A DNA stretch of 64,000 nucleotides from Calcarisporiella thermophila CBS 279.70 (taxonomy: Eukaryota; Calcarisporiellomycota): positions 313,608 through 377,607 of the forward strand of contig NW_027192208.1 in NCBI RefSeq assembly GCF_041956535.1. Direction: 5' to 3'. The notes below the pieces were generated by a model that did no database searches, had not been told where the DNA came from, and saw nothing but the letters and a program-made list of their open reading frames with translations. Within the stretch, counting starts at the first letter, position 1. Every line of letters starts with the position of its first letter. The position numbers were made by a program, and so were the translations under genes. Shown here piece after piece: positions 1 through 11,344 of the stretch.

Positions 1-712
1 CATGGCGGGCACGGAAGTTATTATGAGTATTGAGGACAACGTCTTTCAGACTATTGTTTGCACCGCTATTGTTATTGTTATTAATGTTGCCATTGTTATT
101 GTTGTTGCTGCTTCCATTGCCATTGTTTAAATTACTGCCGCTACCGTTGTTGTTCACAGGGGGCCGACTGGGAATTGGGCGCTGATTCCCGTTATTGGGG
201 CGCTTATTTCCAGAGTTGGGACGCTTGTTACCAGTATTAGGACGCTTGTTTCCAGAATTAGGACGCTTATTTCCAGTATTGGGACGCTTGTTCCCCGTCC
301 CGTTTTTACGATTACTCACGGGGGGTGTAATCGGGGAAGGGCTCTTTTTCGGGCTCGTAACAGTGCTGCCTTTAGTGTTAGTGGCGGTCTGATCGTTTTT
401 CACGACGCGATTGGCGGCCGGCGCCCGTTTCTTGGGAGTGAAGTCGAACTGATGCAGGAAGCGGCTGCCCTTGTAGATATAGATGTGATACGTATCCTCG
501 CCGTCGCGCTTCTCCAAGTCCGCGGCGGCGTTCTGCAGGAATTCATTAAGATCATCTCCCTGCCAGGGGAGAAAGCCTTCACTCTCAAGCATGCCTTGAT
601 CATTCAGTGGGGCAGCAATCGTCGAGGTTCTGTTCTCTCCCATCGCACCGGGCGAAAGGATGCCAAGCAAGAAGGTCGTAACGAAAAATGAATAGGAGAC
701 TACTTTGAACAT
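1..712 (-). CDS. Secreted CAP/SCP-domain protein with repeat-rich stalk (3' part beyond the window edge)
   Basis: The frame is open from an ATG at 712-710 down to base 1. It starts with a signal peptide (MFKVVSYSFFVTTFLLGILS). A region ending in a dibasic KKR follows, then a Ser/Thr/Pro/Lys stretch, about five RPN(S/T)GNK heptads, and an Asn/Gly/Ser run. At the window edge it reads VLNTHNNFRARH, which matches the first helix of CAP (SCP/PR-1) domains, usually an LNxHNxxRxxH pattern. So most of the CAP domain lies outside the window and the catalytic-like residues cannot be checked. The family is extracellular; fungal Pry/PR-1 proteins bind sterols and lipids. The stalk probably links the CAP domain to a processed N-terminal region, which is inference. 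A second, shorter CAP gene lies at 46203. Confidence 0.8.
   Translation of the reverse strand, partial: MFKVVSYSFFVTTFLLGILSPGAMGENRTSTIAAPLNDQGMLESEGFLPWQGDDLNEFLQNAAADLEKRDGEDTYHIYIYKGSRFLHQFDFTPKKRAPAANRVVKNDQTATNTKGSTVTSPKKSPSPITPPVSNRKNGTGNKRPNTGNKRPNSGNKRPNTGNKRPNSGNKRPNNGNQRPIPSRPPVNNNGSGSNLNNGNGSSNNNNNGNINNNNNSGANNSLKDVVLNTHNNFRARH
195..299 (-). repeat. Five tandem 21-bp coding repeats
   Basis: Units start at 195, 216, 237, 258 and 279 and differ by a few substitutions. On the minus strand they encode Arg-Pro-Asn-(Ser/Thr/Asn)-Gly-Asn-(Lys/Gln) heptads in the stalk of the CAP protein. The outermost units are the most diverged. An Asn-rich stretch is encoded just downstream, at about 58-165. 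Confidence 0.9.
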
Positions 713-1247
713 ATTTGCACGCTCGAGATTAATAAGGTATTCGAGGGGAAAAGGATTCTTAGAGAGGCGACAGTGAATCGGGAGAAGGCAAACTGAGCTG
801 AACCAGCCAACTTCAGTGGAGAGGAAGGGAGAGGAAATGAAGGGAAAGGGAGGAGCGCGAAGTCGACAGAAGACGCAATTAAAGTATTGAGGTGGAAAAA
901 CAAAAGCTGGAACGCAGAGCGGCCTTTGGAGTAGGACTTATATGTCCGGTTTGCTGAGTTCTCACCCGCTTGTGTGAAGAAACTCGGAACCTATCTCTGG
1001 AATAAGCATCACTTGAGATTTAATGCACTGAACAAATTTCAAGCATTTTGGAATATGAATTTGGCCGCGAAAGGTGCCTCCTCTGTGAGGGTGTGCTGTG
1101 TAACCGGGTTCTTGGGGATCCCAATTCGCACCAACAGCATCAAATGAACCGGCCAATCGTGGGCGGTGTATTTAATTGAGATGGTTGACAAGGAGGAACT
1201 TTCCAAAATAGGAGAAAATAGCAAAACAAGAGAAATTCAACACTAGT
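713..1247. other. Intergenic between CAP gene and CYM1
   Basis: This stretch holds the promoter side of the CAP gene and the 3' side of CYM1. A TATAAG sits on the minus strand at 937-942, about 225 bp before the CAP start codon, so it could belong to a long 5' UTR. No supported coding sequence was seen. Confidence 0.6.
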
Positions 1248-4200
1248 TTATTCTGAGTAAATCGTATTGATGGATTCGAGCCGTCGTACCTTCCATCCAC
1301 CCTCCTCATCCATTTGTTGATCCTGTTCCCCAATCACTGCTACAGCATGGTTCCCCTCGAGTTCTTGCAGGCCTAGATACCGCCCGGCAGCCTCCTTAAC
1401 ATCATCCTCCGTCACGCTTAATAGGGCTTCTCGACGACGCTGGCGCATTTCGTCCGACACGCCATCCGCGAAGCTGAACATACCCTCCTCGGACACACTC
1501 TGAGGGGCGTCCACGCTCTGGAAGATAGAGAGTTTGGCTTCCGTCAACTCCTATTACATTCAAGGTATAATTATTGGGAGGTTTGGGAAGGTGAGTCAAA
1601 GCACGTGGACAAACCTGTTCGCTGAACTTATTTCGTTGAATCCAATCAATAGCACGAGAGAAGGTCTCAAGTGTAGCCAAGTTCTGCGGGTCTCTGTAGG
1701 AGTAGAAAGAGAACAGTCCATTCAGCCCAGCGTAACGAGCCCCGCCGCCATAGGCACCATTCTTCTCGCGTATTTCTTTATGCAAGAAGTGCTGTGTCAT
1801 GAGAGAGGCCAGGACCTGGAGAGTTTGGTACCAAAAATTAAAATAGATAAGCAAATTGTGTACAGATTTCTCCCCAAGGATAATGTAACGGGAAAGTGTA
1901 CCTGGAGCTTAGCTCCGTCTGCGTGTGTATATGGTACAGCGCGGAAGCATTTCGATGTGTAGTTGACTGAAAATGGCATAGGGAACACGGATTTACCGAA
2001 ATGAGGAGTGAATTTAGTCTGCGCCAAGAAGAGTGAGCCAAAGCAGTCAAGAACAAAGATGACAAACACAAGCAACATCTCCCCACAACTTACCTCATTT
2101 GTGTTCGCAGCAATACCACCCTCAGGAAGACTACGAACAAATTTGGACAGCCCTTGTTCATTAGCAGAGATGCTTTCCTCTCCACAGGTGATGGCCACTC
2201 GAAGGGCGTGACGCTTCAATACCAGAGTGGCAATCGTCTGTAATAGATAGAAAAAGCAGAGACATCAAATAAGCGAATAAGCATCGATTTTGAAACCTCA
2301 ATACTCACCTTCAATTTTTCTACCACTTCGCTAAGGTCGTCCATTGCTGCCAACCTGTTCATAAATTCAACTTGCGTCATACCATTGAAAAGTTCAGCCG
2401 TATGCTACAACCATTTAAAATATCATCATCAGTTTGCATTCAATAGCAAATATAGAAATAAGGAAACGGACCATTCCAGGTGTCAGGGTCGAAGAGGCGT
2501 AAGTGCGCGCAAACAAATGTCCCGAGTCAGCAATGGAAGTTGCAAGATTCGAAGCAGTCTAGATTAAAGATAAGAAAAAAAAAAACATTAGACAGAGGTT
2601 TGAGAAAGGGAGATGAGAATAACTAGTCACCCCGAGGATCAGAGTGCGAAGGCGCTCCACATTTTCAAAGTTGGTCTGGTGGATTAAAGTTTCCGTCAAC
2701 TCGTACATTTTGTCGATATTCCGGTCTAAACAGTTTGAAGTCAACACGATTCCTTCTTCAACCTGGTCGAGATCTAATTACAAAAGTTTTACATTAGCAC
2801 TTGAGAGGGTGGAGGAATTGGTTCCCTAGTAGCTACCGGAGTGATTTGTCGACAAGAAAGTGGATGCACGAATCCCTCCAGTATAAAGCCGAATATCATC
2901 GTCTATTTCCGCCATAGAGCGGTCTTTAGTGCCAAGCGACGTGAGGGCCTAGAGGATATGGGAATCGAAACGTGAAATGTGCCATCTATTGAATAGACTG
3001 AAAAATAGAGTACTCACATCGCAAAACAAAGGCAAATACATTTTCAGTTCGGCAGGTAAATCACTGATGGTATTGATAGTACGGAAGTATGTCAACCCAT
3101 TAGTCGAGGTCGTCCTCCATTGGACTGGGGTGTCTTCTATGCCCGCGTGCTCTAGAGCGAAGCGTTCTGTCTTTTTAGAAATGTCATTCAACTGGAGGGT
3201 CGGCAGACAATTCAGGTCCTCCTTCTTCTCCTGGTTTTCCAGGAGTTTAATGCCCTTCTGGTAGATGTCACCTTTGTCGTTCTCGGTTAGTTTAGCAAGT
3301 TTAGCGCTAAGTCGCTTGTTTTCCTCTTCGGCTAACTGAGCCGAGTAAGTGTCGGAGGGCAACATCGTGAAGGAGAGCCTATGTGAATTACCAATCAGGT
3401 ATTTCTTGATAAGCGATTCGAAATACCCCCCTTTTTCGATTTCCCCTCGCAACCTATTGATGTTCTGTAGGAAACACAATATGTGTCAAGTAATTGGCCA
3501 TGATTTGTATAAGTCATTATATAAATACCTTGTTGATTTCCAGCAACTCGATCGGGTTAGAGCCATTAAACCATCCTGATGCGACCCCTTGAAGGATAGA
3601 GAGCCCAAAATCGGCCGTTTTCTAGAAACGAGCGGAGAAATAAGAGAGATAATGGCTGGATAAGAAAACAAACTCTTCCTACATGTTTCACACCCATTTC
3701 CATTCGATGAATTGCAGCTTCAATTCGTTTAGGGTCAAATCCCTCTTGACTGGTCTTTTCAAGAGTTGAATAAATGGCCTGCTCGATAGCTGGGATATCT
3801 TCAGCTTTTGCACCTTGAACCCCAAAGGAAAAAGAGCTAATACTAAAGGGCCAAAATTCAAAACCGACCTTAGAAAAATTCAAATAACAGGCAAAAGCTT
3901 ACTTTGTTGATGCATCGTATCCTGTATTGGGGGAGAAATCAGATCCAAGATTCGTTTCTATCAATGCCTTATAAAAGGGGGATGAATGCCCGTTGTGAAG
4001 TAGGCTTGAGAGAACGCGCATTGAGAATGTTTCGAAAACATCCTACCGGATCACAAGAATATTCATAAGAAAATGGAATGGAGTCTGGCAAACAATCCCG
4101 AAAATACCTTCACATCGTTTGTCAAGTACGAAATAGAGTATTTCGCCTGCCTTTCCGGATTTGCGACTACTCGCCAACAGCAAAAAAAAAATTATGAAAA

Positions 4201-5570
4201 AAAGTCAGCTAAAAGGAGAAAATATATCTAGCCTATCAAACCTGGGTCGGGAGGGCATGGAAGACTAACGCTCACGGGTGAAGTAAAGCGTTGGACTGAG
4301 GAATTAACTTTAGGAATATCAGCTCGATCGAACTCTTGGATTTTCAAGTTGATGGTATTCAAGTGATCTTCAAGCGGAATAGTTCCTAAAAAAAATTAAG
4401 AAAACATGATTGTATATCAAGGCCATAATTCAACAATGGAGTAAATCTATGCACCATAGGTGAAAAACTTTGCATTGCTTGGATGGTAGTGGGTACGGTG
4501 GAAATTGACCAAATTCTGGTGCGTAAGGTCAGTGATGGACTGAGGATCACCGCCGCTACAATTCGCGTAGATAGTCCCGGGGAACATGTGCTGCTGGGCG
4601 CGGATGTAAAATAAATAACTCGGGTCGGACTAGAGAATGATAGAGATAGAGTGTAAACGGTCAGCAAATTAAGGGGCCTATATTGGCATCGACAAGTATA
4701 CCATTTGTCCTTTCATTTCATTATAAACCACCCCCTTAAAAGTGATAGGGGACAATTTGTCTGTAAAAAAATGAAAGTGCATTAATTATAAATGAAATAA
4801 GAGTTCGAGATTCGACTATACCCCGTGGGTTTGAATGTTCCAGTCTCCAGCCTTCCTGCATAAAATCTAGCTCATGCAATAGAGGGTTGAAAACAGCATC
4901 CATGTACACATTGCGTAGATTAGAGAAATCAGCAAGGTTTGTCGTGGCAAATGGGTAGTAGGTATAGTCGAAAGCTGGAAGAGAAACAGGTTAGGAGAGA
5001 GATGAATTTGAACGAAATATATTTTACTCACCAGTGAATGCATTCATGAAATTGGACAGACTTCGGTTAAGCATTTTGAAGAATGGATCTCGGACTGGAT
5101 ATCTCCGGCTCCCACACAGTACAGTGTGCTCCTAATATTATGAAAGTGCATAAATAGAGGGCAATGGGCTTAAAACAAAGCATCAAGGCACTCACAAGAA
5201 TATGGGGTAGACCGGTGTTATCCTTAGGGGGAGTTTTGAATCCCACGCCGAAAACATTATTTTTGTCATCGCGAGCAATATGTAAATGCTCAGCACCAGT
5301 GCGAACATGTCGTGAATGGATTACATCCAATTCTAGCTCGGGGATTCGACTCACTTGATGAATCTGAAAACCGTGCAAGTTGTCTCCAGGCTTCACTGTG
5401 ACTTTTAATCAGGAAAACAATAAGGGAGTGGGCGGTGGATTCAAATGTAAGAAATGATACCAACCCTGTGGTTTTGTACTGTATGCATGGGAACGATAGC
5501 ATCGTGAACGCAACAAAACGGGTAAGATATGCTTTTTGTTGTGTACATTATGCAAAAGTTGAGAGGACAT
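1248..5570 (-). CDS. CYM1: Mitochondrial presequence protease (M16C metallopeptidase, PreP/Cym1)
   Basis: This is a multi-exon zinc metallopeptidase that degrades cleaved targeting peptides in the mitochondrial matrix. The inverted zinc motif HxxEH is present as His-Ile-Leu | Glu-His, split by an intron at about 5131-5195. It is followed by a typical M16C stretch ([20 protein letters not shown]). Later exons carry [21 protein letters not shown] and the C-terminal M16C regions, ending in SINTIYSE. The start at 5570 gives an Arg-rich, acid-free leader ([17 protein letters not shown]) typical of matrix targeting; an intron at about 5380-5465 then joins it to [11 protein letters not shown]. More than ten short introns are apparent. 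The gene is divergent from ATP10, whose start is only about 140 bp away, so they may share a promoter. Exact exon borders are inferred. Confidence 0.93.
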
Positions 5571-5713
5571 CACTGAATTCTAGGTGAATTCTTGGCAGGG
5601 CCAGCTTGGTAGGGGGCGAGCGAAGGAGAGGAACAAGAGACGCGATGTGACTACTTTTCTGTATAAATTCGAAAATATACAACAGCATTGTTAAGAAATA
5701 GAATGAATTAACC

Positions 5714-6965
5714 ATGTCAAGATCGTTGCATCGCTACTCAAGCCTCCCGTCGGCCATCCGGTCCCAAACATCGCCAAAAATTCACCGTCTACAGCCTTCC
5801 TTTAATGCCCGTCTACTCTCTTCTGCACCACCAGCGCCAGAGGAACCAGCAAAGCCAAAACCTCCCCCCCGTTTTGGTGTCCCTATAAAGCCAAGCGTTG
5901 ACGAACGGTCAGTATTTGAACGTGTTCGAAGTCGAATTACAGAGCCATATACACGCGAGAAGAACCTAGAAACACGGGAATATTTGTGAGTCTTTATTTG
6001 AAATAGACGATTTGAGGTTTACTAATGCAGCATACCATCTCCCAGAATGAAAAAACTCGATGAATCCTATTTTAAGGATATAACAGGTGAATCTCGACTT
6101 TCCCATGATTTGGCAGGTCGACCCATATGCGAACTATTTTAAATGTCATTCGATATTATAGAACTTCGCAAACATGGAGGCAAGATGTGGGAAGCTCAGA
6201 CGAAACTTATCCGCGCCGAGGTAATTATATTAGCAAAGCGAATCCTTCACATGTTCTAACAAGATGTCAAAACGCCTTTTAGAAAGCACTCTATATGCCG
6301 AACATCAAAGGAACCTCTCTCGATAAGCGACAGACGAACTTGGTTGATTTAATAAGCGGAAAAACGTCACTGGTTGCGTTTAGCTTCGTCCAGCATGGAA
6401 GCGTAAGATTTCAAAATAAGTCTATAGAAAAGCCGCTGCTGTAGCTATTAATGCATATCATTTCGCTTCATTTAGGATCAACTCAAATCATTTATCGAAC
6501 CATTTGTAAAGGAGTTCAGGGGGAAACAGAACATCGAGCTGGTCGAGGTAGCCGCTGCATCATTTCAGCTATAAGAAGAGCAGACATTCTAATCCCTCTA
6601 ACGCATCTTTAGCTAAATATACAGGAGAATCCCCTTAAATCGATGCTTGTACGGCTATTAATCCCAAACATTAGACATAACATCCCCACAGATAGACATG
6701 TAAATGCCACACTGGACTTCTACTCACGTGAGAGAGTGTTAAATTTTTATTTTGCTAGTCCAATTATATCATACACTACGGGAATATCGAACGATTACGC
6801 GATGCTCTTGGAATGACCAACACTCTCCTTGGGTACGTGTTTCTCGTTGACAACGAGTGCAGGATTCGATGGGCGGCGCACGGAATTGCGACGGAGCAGG
6901 AGTTGCAGAGTATGCGACTGATGACCCGTGCCCTCCATGATCGCAATACAAAAAAAGGCACATAA
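5714..6965 (+). CDS. ATP10: Mitochondrial ATPase complex assembly factor Atp10
   Basis: Atp10 is an inner-membrane chaperone that binds ATP synthase subunit 6 and helps assemble the Fo sector. Exon 1 encodes a Ser/Arg-rich presequence (MSRSLHRYSSLPSAIRSQ) and a Pro-rich linker, then ITEPYTREKNLETREYL. Later exons read KKLDESYFKDITELRKHGGKMWEAQ in two parts, TNLVDLISGKTSLVAFSF, and the family hallmark ENPLKSMLVRLLIPNIRHNIP. The last exon has YGNIERLRDALGMTNTLLGY and ends ALHDRNTKKGT. About six short introns interrupt it. Order and length match the Atp10 family. Confidence 0.92.
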
Positions 6966-7211
6966 AAGGAGAGAAGGCGCAGCAATTTCTTTTTTTCGTG
7001 TTCCAATCTTTTTCTCTTGTGTTCTCATATTGCCCTCATCTTCGAATTGGAATTCGAGGAATAATAAAGGGGAGAATTACCTTTGCTTTATGATTACTCA
7101 AACCGCCATTGCTATTCCAAACTCTATCGCCACTTTTGGTATTGCTCTCGAATCATCGGCCTTTCCCTGAATCGCTTTAATTAATACGTGCCAGGAAATT
7201 CTACCGCGAAG

Positions 7212-10200
7212 ATGAGCTCGGCTTTTGGCGACATCCGGTACAGAAAGACAGGGTACTCGCTTGTTGATCCTGTCTCGGATCCCATTCAGCATGAGGACGA
7301 CAGCATCAAGGAGAAGCGGCGGTCTACCCCCAGCGGGTTTCTGGGGTTGAATGGAGCAAGTACAGAACGCAGCGAGAGCAAATATGGCAAGATGCGCGTA
7401 TCAGAAAAGACGACCCACGCCCAACAATGGAAGATTATAGCCGGAATTCTGGTCATTGCGCTCTTTGTGAGACTCTATTGGATCAGTCACCCAGAATCGG
7501 TCGTGTAAATTTTTTTGTCGGATTAGTGCATAGGAATCGGTGTATGTAATGATATTCTTTCTACAATCCTAGCTTCGATGAAGTGCATTTTGGCGGGTTT
7601 GCGTCAAAGTATATCAAGGCAAGATTCTTCATGGATGTTCATCCGCCGGTGAGTTATATGCCTGCCTCCTTTTTTTTTTGCTCGTCGCAGGCCCTGAACT
7701 CCTCACTTACCTCTGTTGAATTAGCTCGCGAAGCTACTCATTGCGGCTGTAGCCAAAATTGCCGGTTTTGATGGAAACTTTGACTTTAAGGAGATTGGAC
7801 TGTAATTATAATCCTATACAATACTTCTAATGACCCGTGTAACAAATCGCTTTATTAGGGATTATCTGGAGCCCAAGGTGCCCTATGTTGCGATCCGCCT
7901 ATTACCGGCAGTGATGGGCGTTGCCTTAGTACCAATCGCATATCTGACCATAAAATATTCGGGCCATTCCACCGCCGCTGCGATGCTCGCCGCATTGTTG
8001 GTCACCTTTGGTAAGGATTTATCAGTATATCGTCGCTGCACAACCGCGTTTATGCTAATGAATCATTTCATAAAAAGAAAATGCACTCACTACCCAGAGC
8101 AGGCTCATTCTTTTGGATTCCCCATTAATATTCTTTACCGGCGCAACCATACTAATGTGGGTGAATTGGTTTAACCAGCATCATCGGTGAGCCACGTTTG
8201 AATTTTATTCCCAAATCGAACTCTTATTAATCTATTCCTTGCTCTAGGCCATTTACGAAGTTATGGTGGTTCTGGCTTGCGATGACTGGCGTTGGGCTAG
8301 GGCTGACCGCCAGGTAGACCTTCTAAAGATCTGTTTTTTTCTCCTCCACCCCTTAATCATTCATCTGTTTTAGTTGTAAATGGGTTGGGCTGTTCACCAT
8401 CGCCACTATCGGTGTTTCAACCATTAAAAATCTCTGGGAACTGTGGGGTGATCTGAAAATTGAAATGGTATGGTGACAGATTCTCTGCCCTTCTTTATTG
8501 CCGGATATACCCCTAACGCTCTTTACTTTTTAGCCCGTTTTTATTAAACATTTTATCGCACGGGCCATATGTCTAATCATTATCCCTATTATCGTATACA
8601 TGTTAATGTTCGCCATTCATTTCCATGTGCTACCGAACAGCGGCGACGGAGATGGCTTTATGAGCTCCGAGTTCCAGCAAACACTCGCGGGACATCATTT
8701 GGAGCCCCAGCCTATTGGTAATTTGCCTATACCGGAGGAACACGTCCCTAGACCCCACTCATCTTTGAATTCTGCATAGACATTGCCTACGGATCCAAAT
8801 TGAACATCCGGCATCTTAATACGCACGGAGGCTATTTGCACTCCCACTCGCACAACTACCCAGGGGGCAGCAAACGTAGCTATACAAGTCCATTTTCCAA
8901 TATAAAAACCCTGACTCACTCCCCCTCTTTTCTTGACAGAGCAACAAATCACTCTTTACCCACATAAAGACGAAAATAATATCTGGGTCATTCATCCCCA
9001 AACCACCCCTGCCAAACCGTATAATGAGAGCGACCTGCAATGGGTGAAGAACGGAGACATCGTTAGGCTCGAGCACATTATGACGAACAAGCGCCTGCAT
9101 AGCCATGACGTGCGACCCCCCATCACAGACGTGGACTACCAAAACGAAGTCAGGTAAGTGACTGAGCGCTAGGGCTCCTTGTGGATTGGGAGACTTACAT
9201 GACTGACCCTCCTCTCCATAGTGGTTATGGCTTTCCAAATTTTGACGGCGACTCGAACGACTTTTGGCGCCTGGAGATCACGGAGCACGACTCTTCGGAT
9301 CCCACTGCAAAAGATCGGTTGCGCACGATCAACAGCAAATTCCGCCTCGTGCACGTGAACCAGGGATGCCACCTCTTCTCGCACCCTGTGAAGCTGCCCG
9401 ACTGGGGCTTTGAGCAGCAAGAGGTGACGTGCATCAAGAGCGGCAAATATGCCAACACGGTCTGGTTTGTTGAGTCGAACGAGCACCCGCTGCGTAAGTC
9501 TTCTCTTTCGATCATGCTTGACTCGCAATGGATCTAACGTCTCCCCCCCCCCCCCCAGTCCCCCCCCGACTGCTCCCAAGGTCAACTATCGGAAGCCCGG
9601 ATTCTTCAAGAAATTCATCGAGCTCAACAAGGTGATGTGGAACACAAACAAAGGGCTCACAGATTCGCATCCCTATGACTCGCGTCCTCCCTCGTGGCCT
9701 GTTCTGCGCCGAGGCATCAGCTTCTGGGGCAAAAATCAACAGCAGGTTTACCTGCTGGGCAACCCGTTCGTTTGGTGGTGCTCCACGGTGGCCGTCCTTG
9801 CCTACTCCATGATCAAGGGGGTCCTGACTCTTGTTGAGAAACGAGGGTACAAAAACAACTTCGGCGGTATGACATCGCGTGGATCCGCGCTTTTTGCTCT
9901 CCTGCGATCTTTGACGCAGTTAACCTGCAATTTTATTGTTTAGGCCTGCGCGAATTCTACGACTCCAACGCCGGCTTCTGGTTCGTGGCTTGGTCCCTCC
10001 ACTACTTCCCCTTCTATCTCATGGCGCGCCAGCTGTTTCTACATCATTATCTGCCCGCGCTGTACTTCGCCATCTTGCTCTTTTGCGTCGGGTTTGATTT
10101 GGCAGTACGTCGCCTCAGCCCGCGCCAGCGCCTCGGCGTCACCCTCGCGATTGTCCTGATAGCCGTGCTGGTGTTCCGCCTGTTCTCGCCCATCACCTAC

Positions 10201-10452
10201 GGGCTCTCCTGGACAAGAGCCCAGTGCGAGCGCACCAAATGGATGAGCACATGGGACTACGACTGCAACAACCTCCCCGAGACGCTTCCGGTAGGGGCGC
10301 CAGAAACCACTGCCCCCACCGCGCCCGAAGTTTCTCCGGCCGGGGATGAGAAAAAGGATGCAGAGGCGGGCGCTAGTCCCGAGGTGAACGCGAAAGCTGG
10401 GGACCAGTTCGAAGTGGAGCAAGCTGAGGCGGACATGGAAGACGTGGATTAA
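7212..10452 (+). CDS. PMT1: Dolichyl-phosphate-mannose-protein mannosyltransferase (PMT1/2-type)
   Basis: This ER membrane enzyme transfers mannose from dolichyl-phosphate-mannose to Ser/Thr of secreted proteins. I chose the ATG at 7212 because the upstream in-frame codons lack ATG. The first transmembrane helix (about residues 78-95) precedes the catalytic loop FDEVHFGGFASKYI...FFMDVHPP, which carries the conserved Asp-Glu and the DVHPP block. MIR repeats follow (LNIRHLNTHGGYLHSH, QQITLYPHKDENNIWVI, FRLVHVNQGCHLFSHPVKLP). C-terminal transmembrane helices follow, then an acidic Ala/Glu-rich tail. The GGFASKYI and GFDGNFDFKEIG signatures fit the PMT1 subfamily best. There are about ten introns. 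One exon junction, at 9493/9559 beside a C homopolymer, does not keep frame, probably through a one-base sequence error. Confidence 0.9.
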
Positions 10453-11344
10453 GGGGGGATAAAATACAGTAATACCTCTTCGTTCTTAGCACGATAAGAG
10501 GCGGGGAAATGTGCTTTACCAACCAAAATCTTGCCGTAGTGTCGCGTATTCCTTGTGTTTTATTATTTCCTTTCTTTTCTCTCGGTTTTTTTTTTTCGTG
10601 TGTCTTTTCTTTCCTTTTCGTCTTTGATAATCCTCAAGGTTAAAATGGTTTTATGGGAGGAGCTTTTTTTTTCTCCTTTTATATACATTTTTTTTTAAAA
10701 AATATATCTTGCTTCCTAGTGTAAATGTTATATAATAGATTAACGGAGTGAATAGAAGAGCGAGGTTCACGGAAGAAGAGCATCGTGATGAAGGCTCAGC
10801 CCAAGGAGCGAGGCATGCACACAAAAGACTATGTTTCTTATTTATTGCATAGGTTGATATTCTATTATAGCGATGGGGTTATATTACAAANNNNNNNNNN
10901 NNNNNNNNNNNNNNNNNNNNNNNNNNNNNNNNNNNNNNNNNNNNNNNNNNNNNNNNNNNNNNNNNNNNNNNNNNNNNNNNNNNNNNNNNNNNNNNNNNNN
11001 NNNNNNNNNNNNNNNNNNNNNNNNNNNNNNNNNNNNNNNNNNNNNNNNNNNNNNNNNNNNNNNNNNNNNNNNNNNNNNNNNNNNNNNNNNNNNNNNNNNN
11101 NNNNNNNNNNNNNNNNNNNNNNNNNNNNNNNNNNNNNNNNNNNNNNNNNNNNNNNNNNNNNNNNNNNNNNNNNNNNNNNNNNNNNNNNNNNNNNNNNNNN
11201 AGTATGAAGGGTTAAAAATAACAATCTACAAAAAAAAGTAAAAAAAAAAAATAAAACCCATATACCCGTTCTATGAAATTATATATATATATAAAAAAAA
11301 AATAAAATCTAATATATATTATAATATGATAATAAACTCAATAT
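10453..11344. other. Convergent intergenic region containing an assembly gap
   Basis: The region is T-rich downstream of PMT1 and AT-rich before the 3' end of the DCAF12-like gene. It contains a 310-base run of N. No coding sequence is supported in the visible parts. Confidence 0.7.
10891..11200. other. Run of 310 N (unsequenced gap)
   Basis: Every base from 10891 to 11200 is N. Open frames spanning it are artefacts. Confidence 1.

Noticed and set aside
10785-11241. Open frames of 119-140 codons
   Set aside because: They run through the 310-base N gap, so they are not real sequence.
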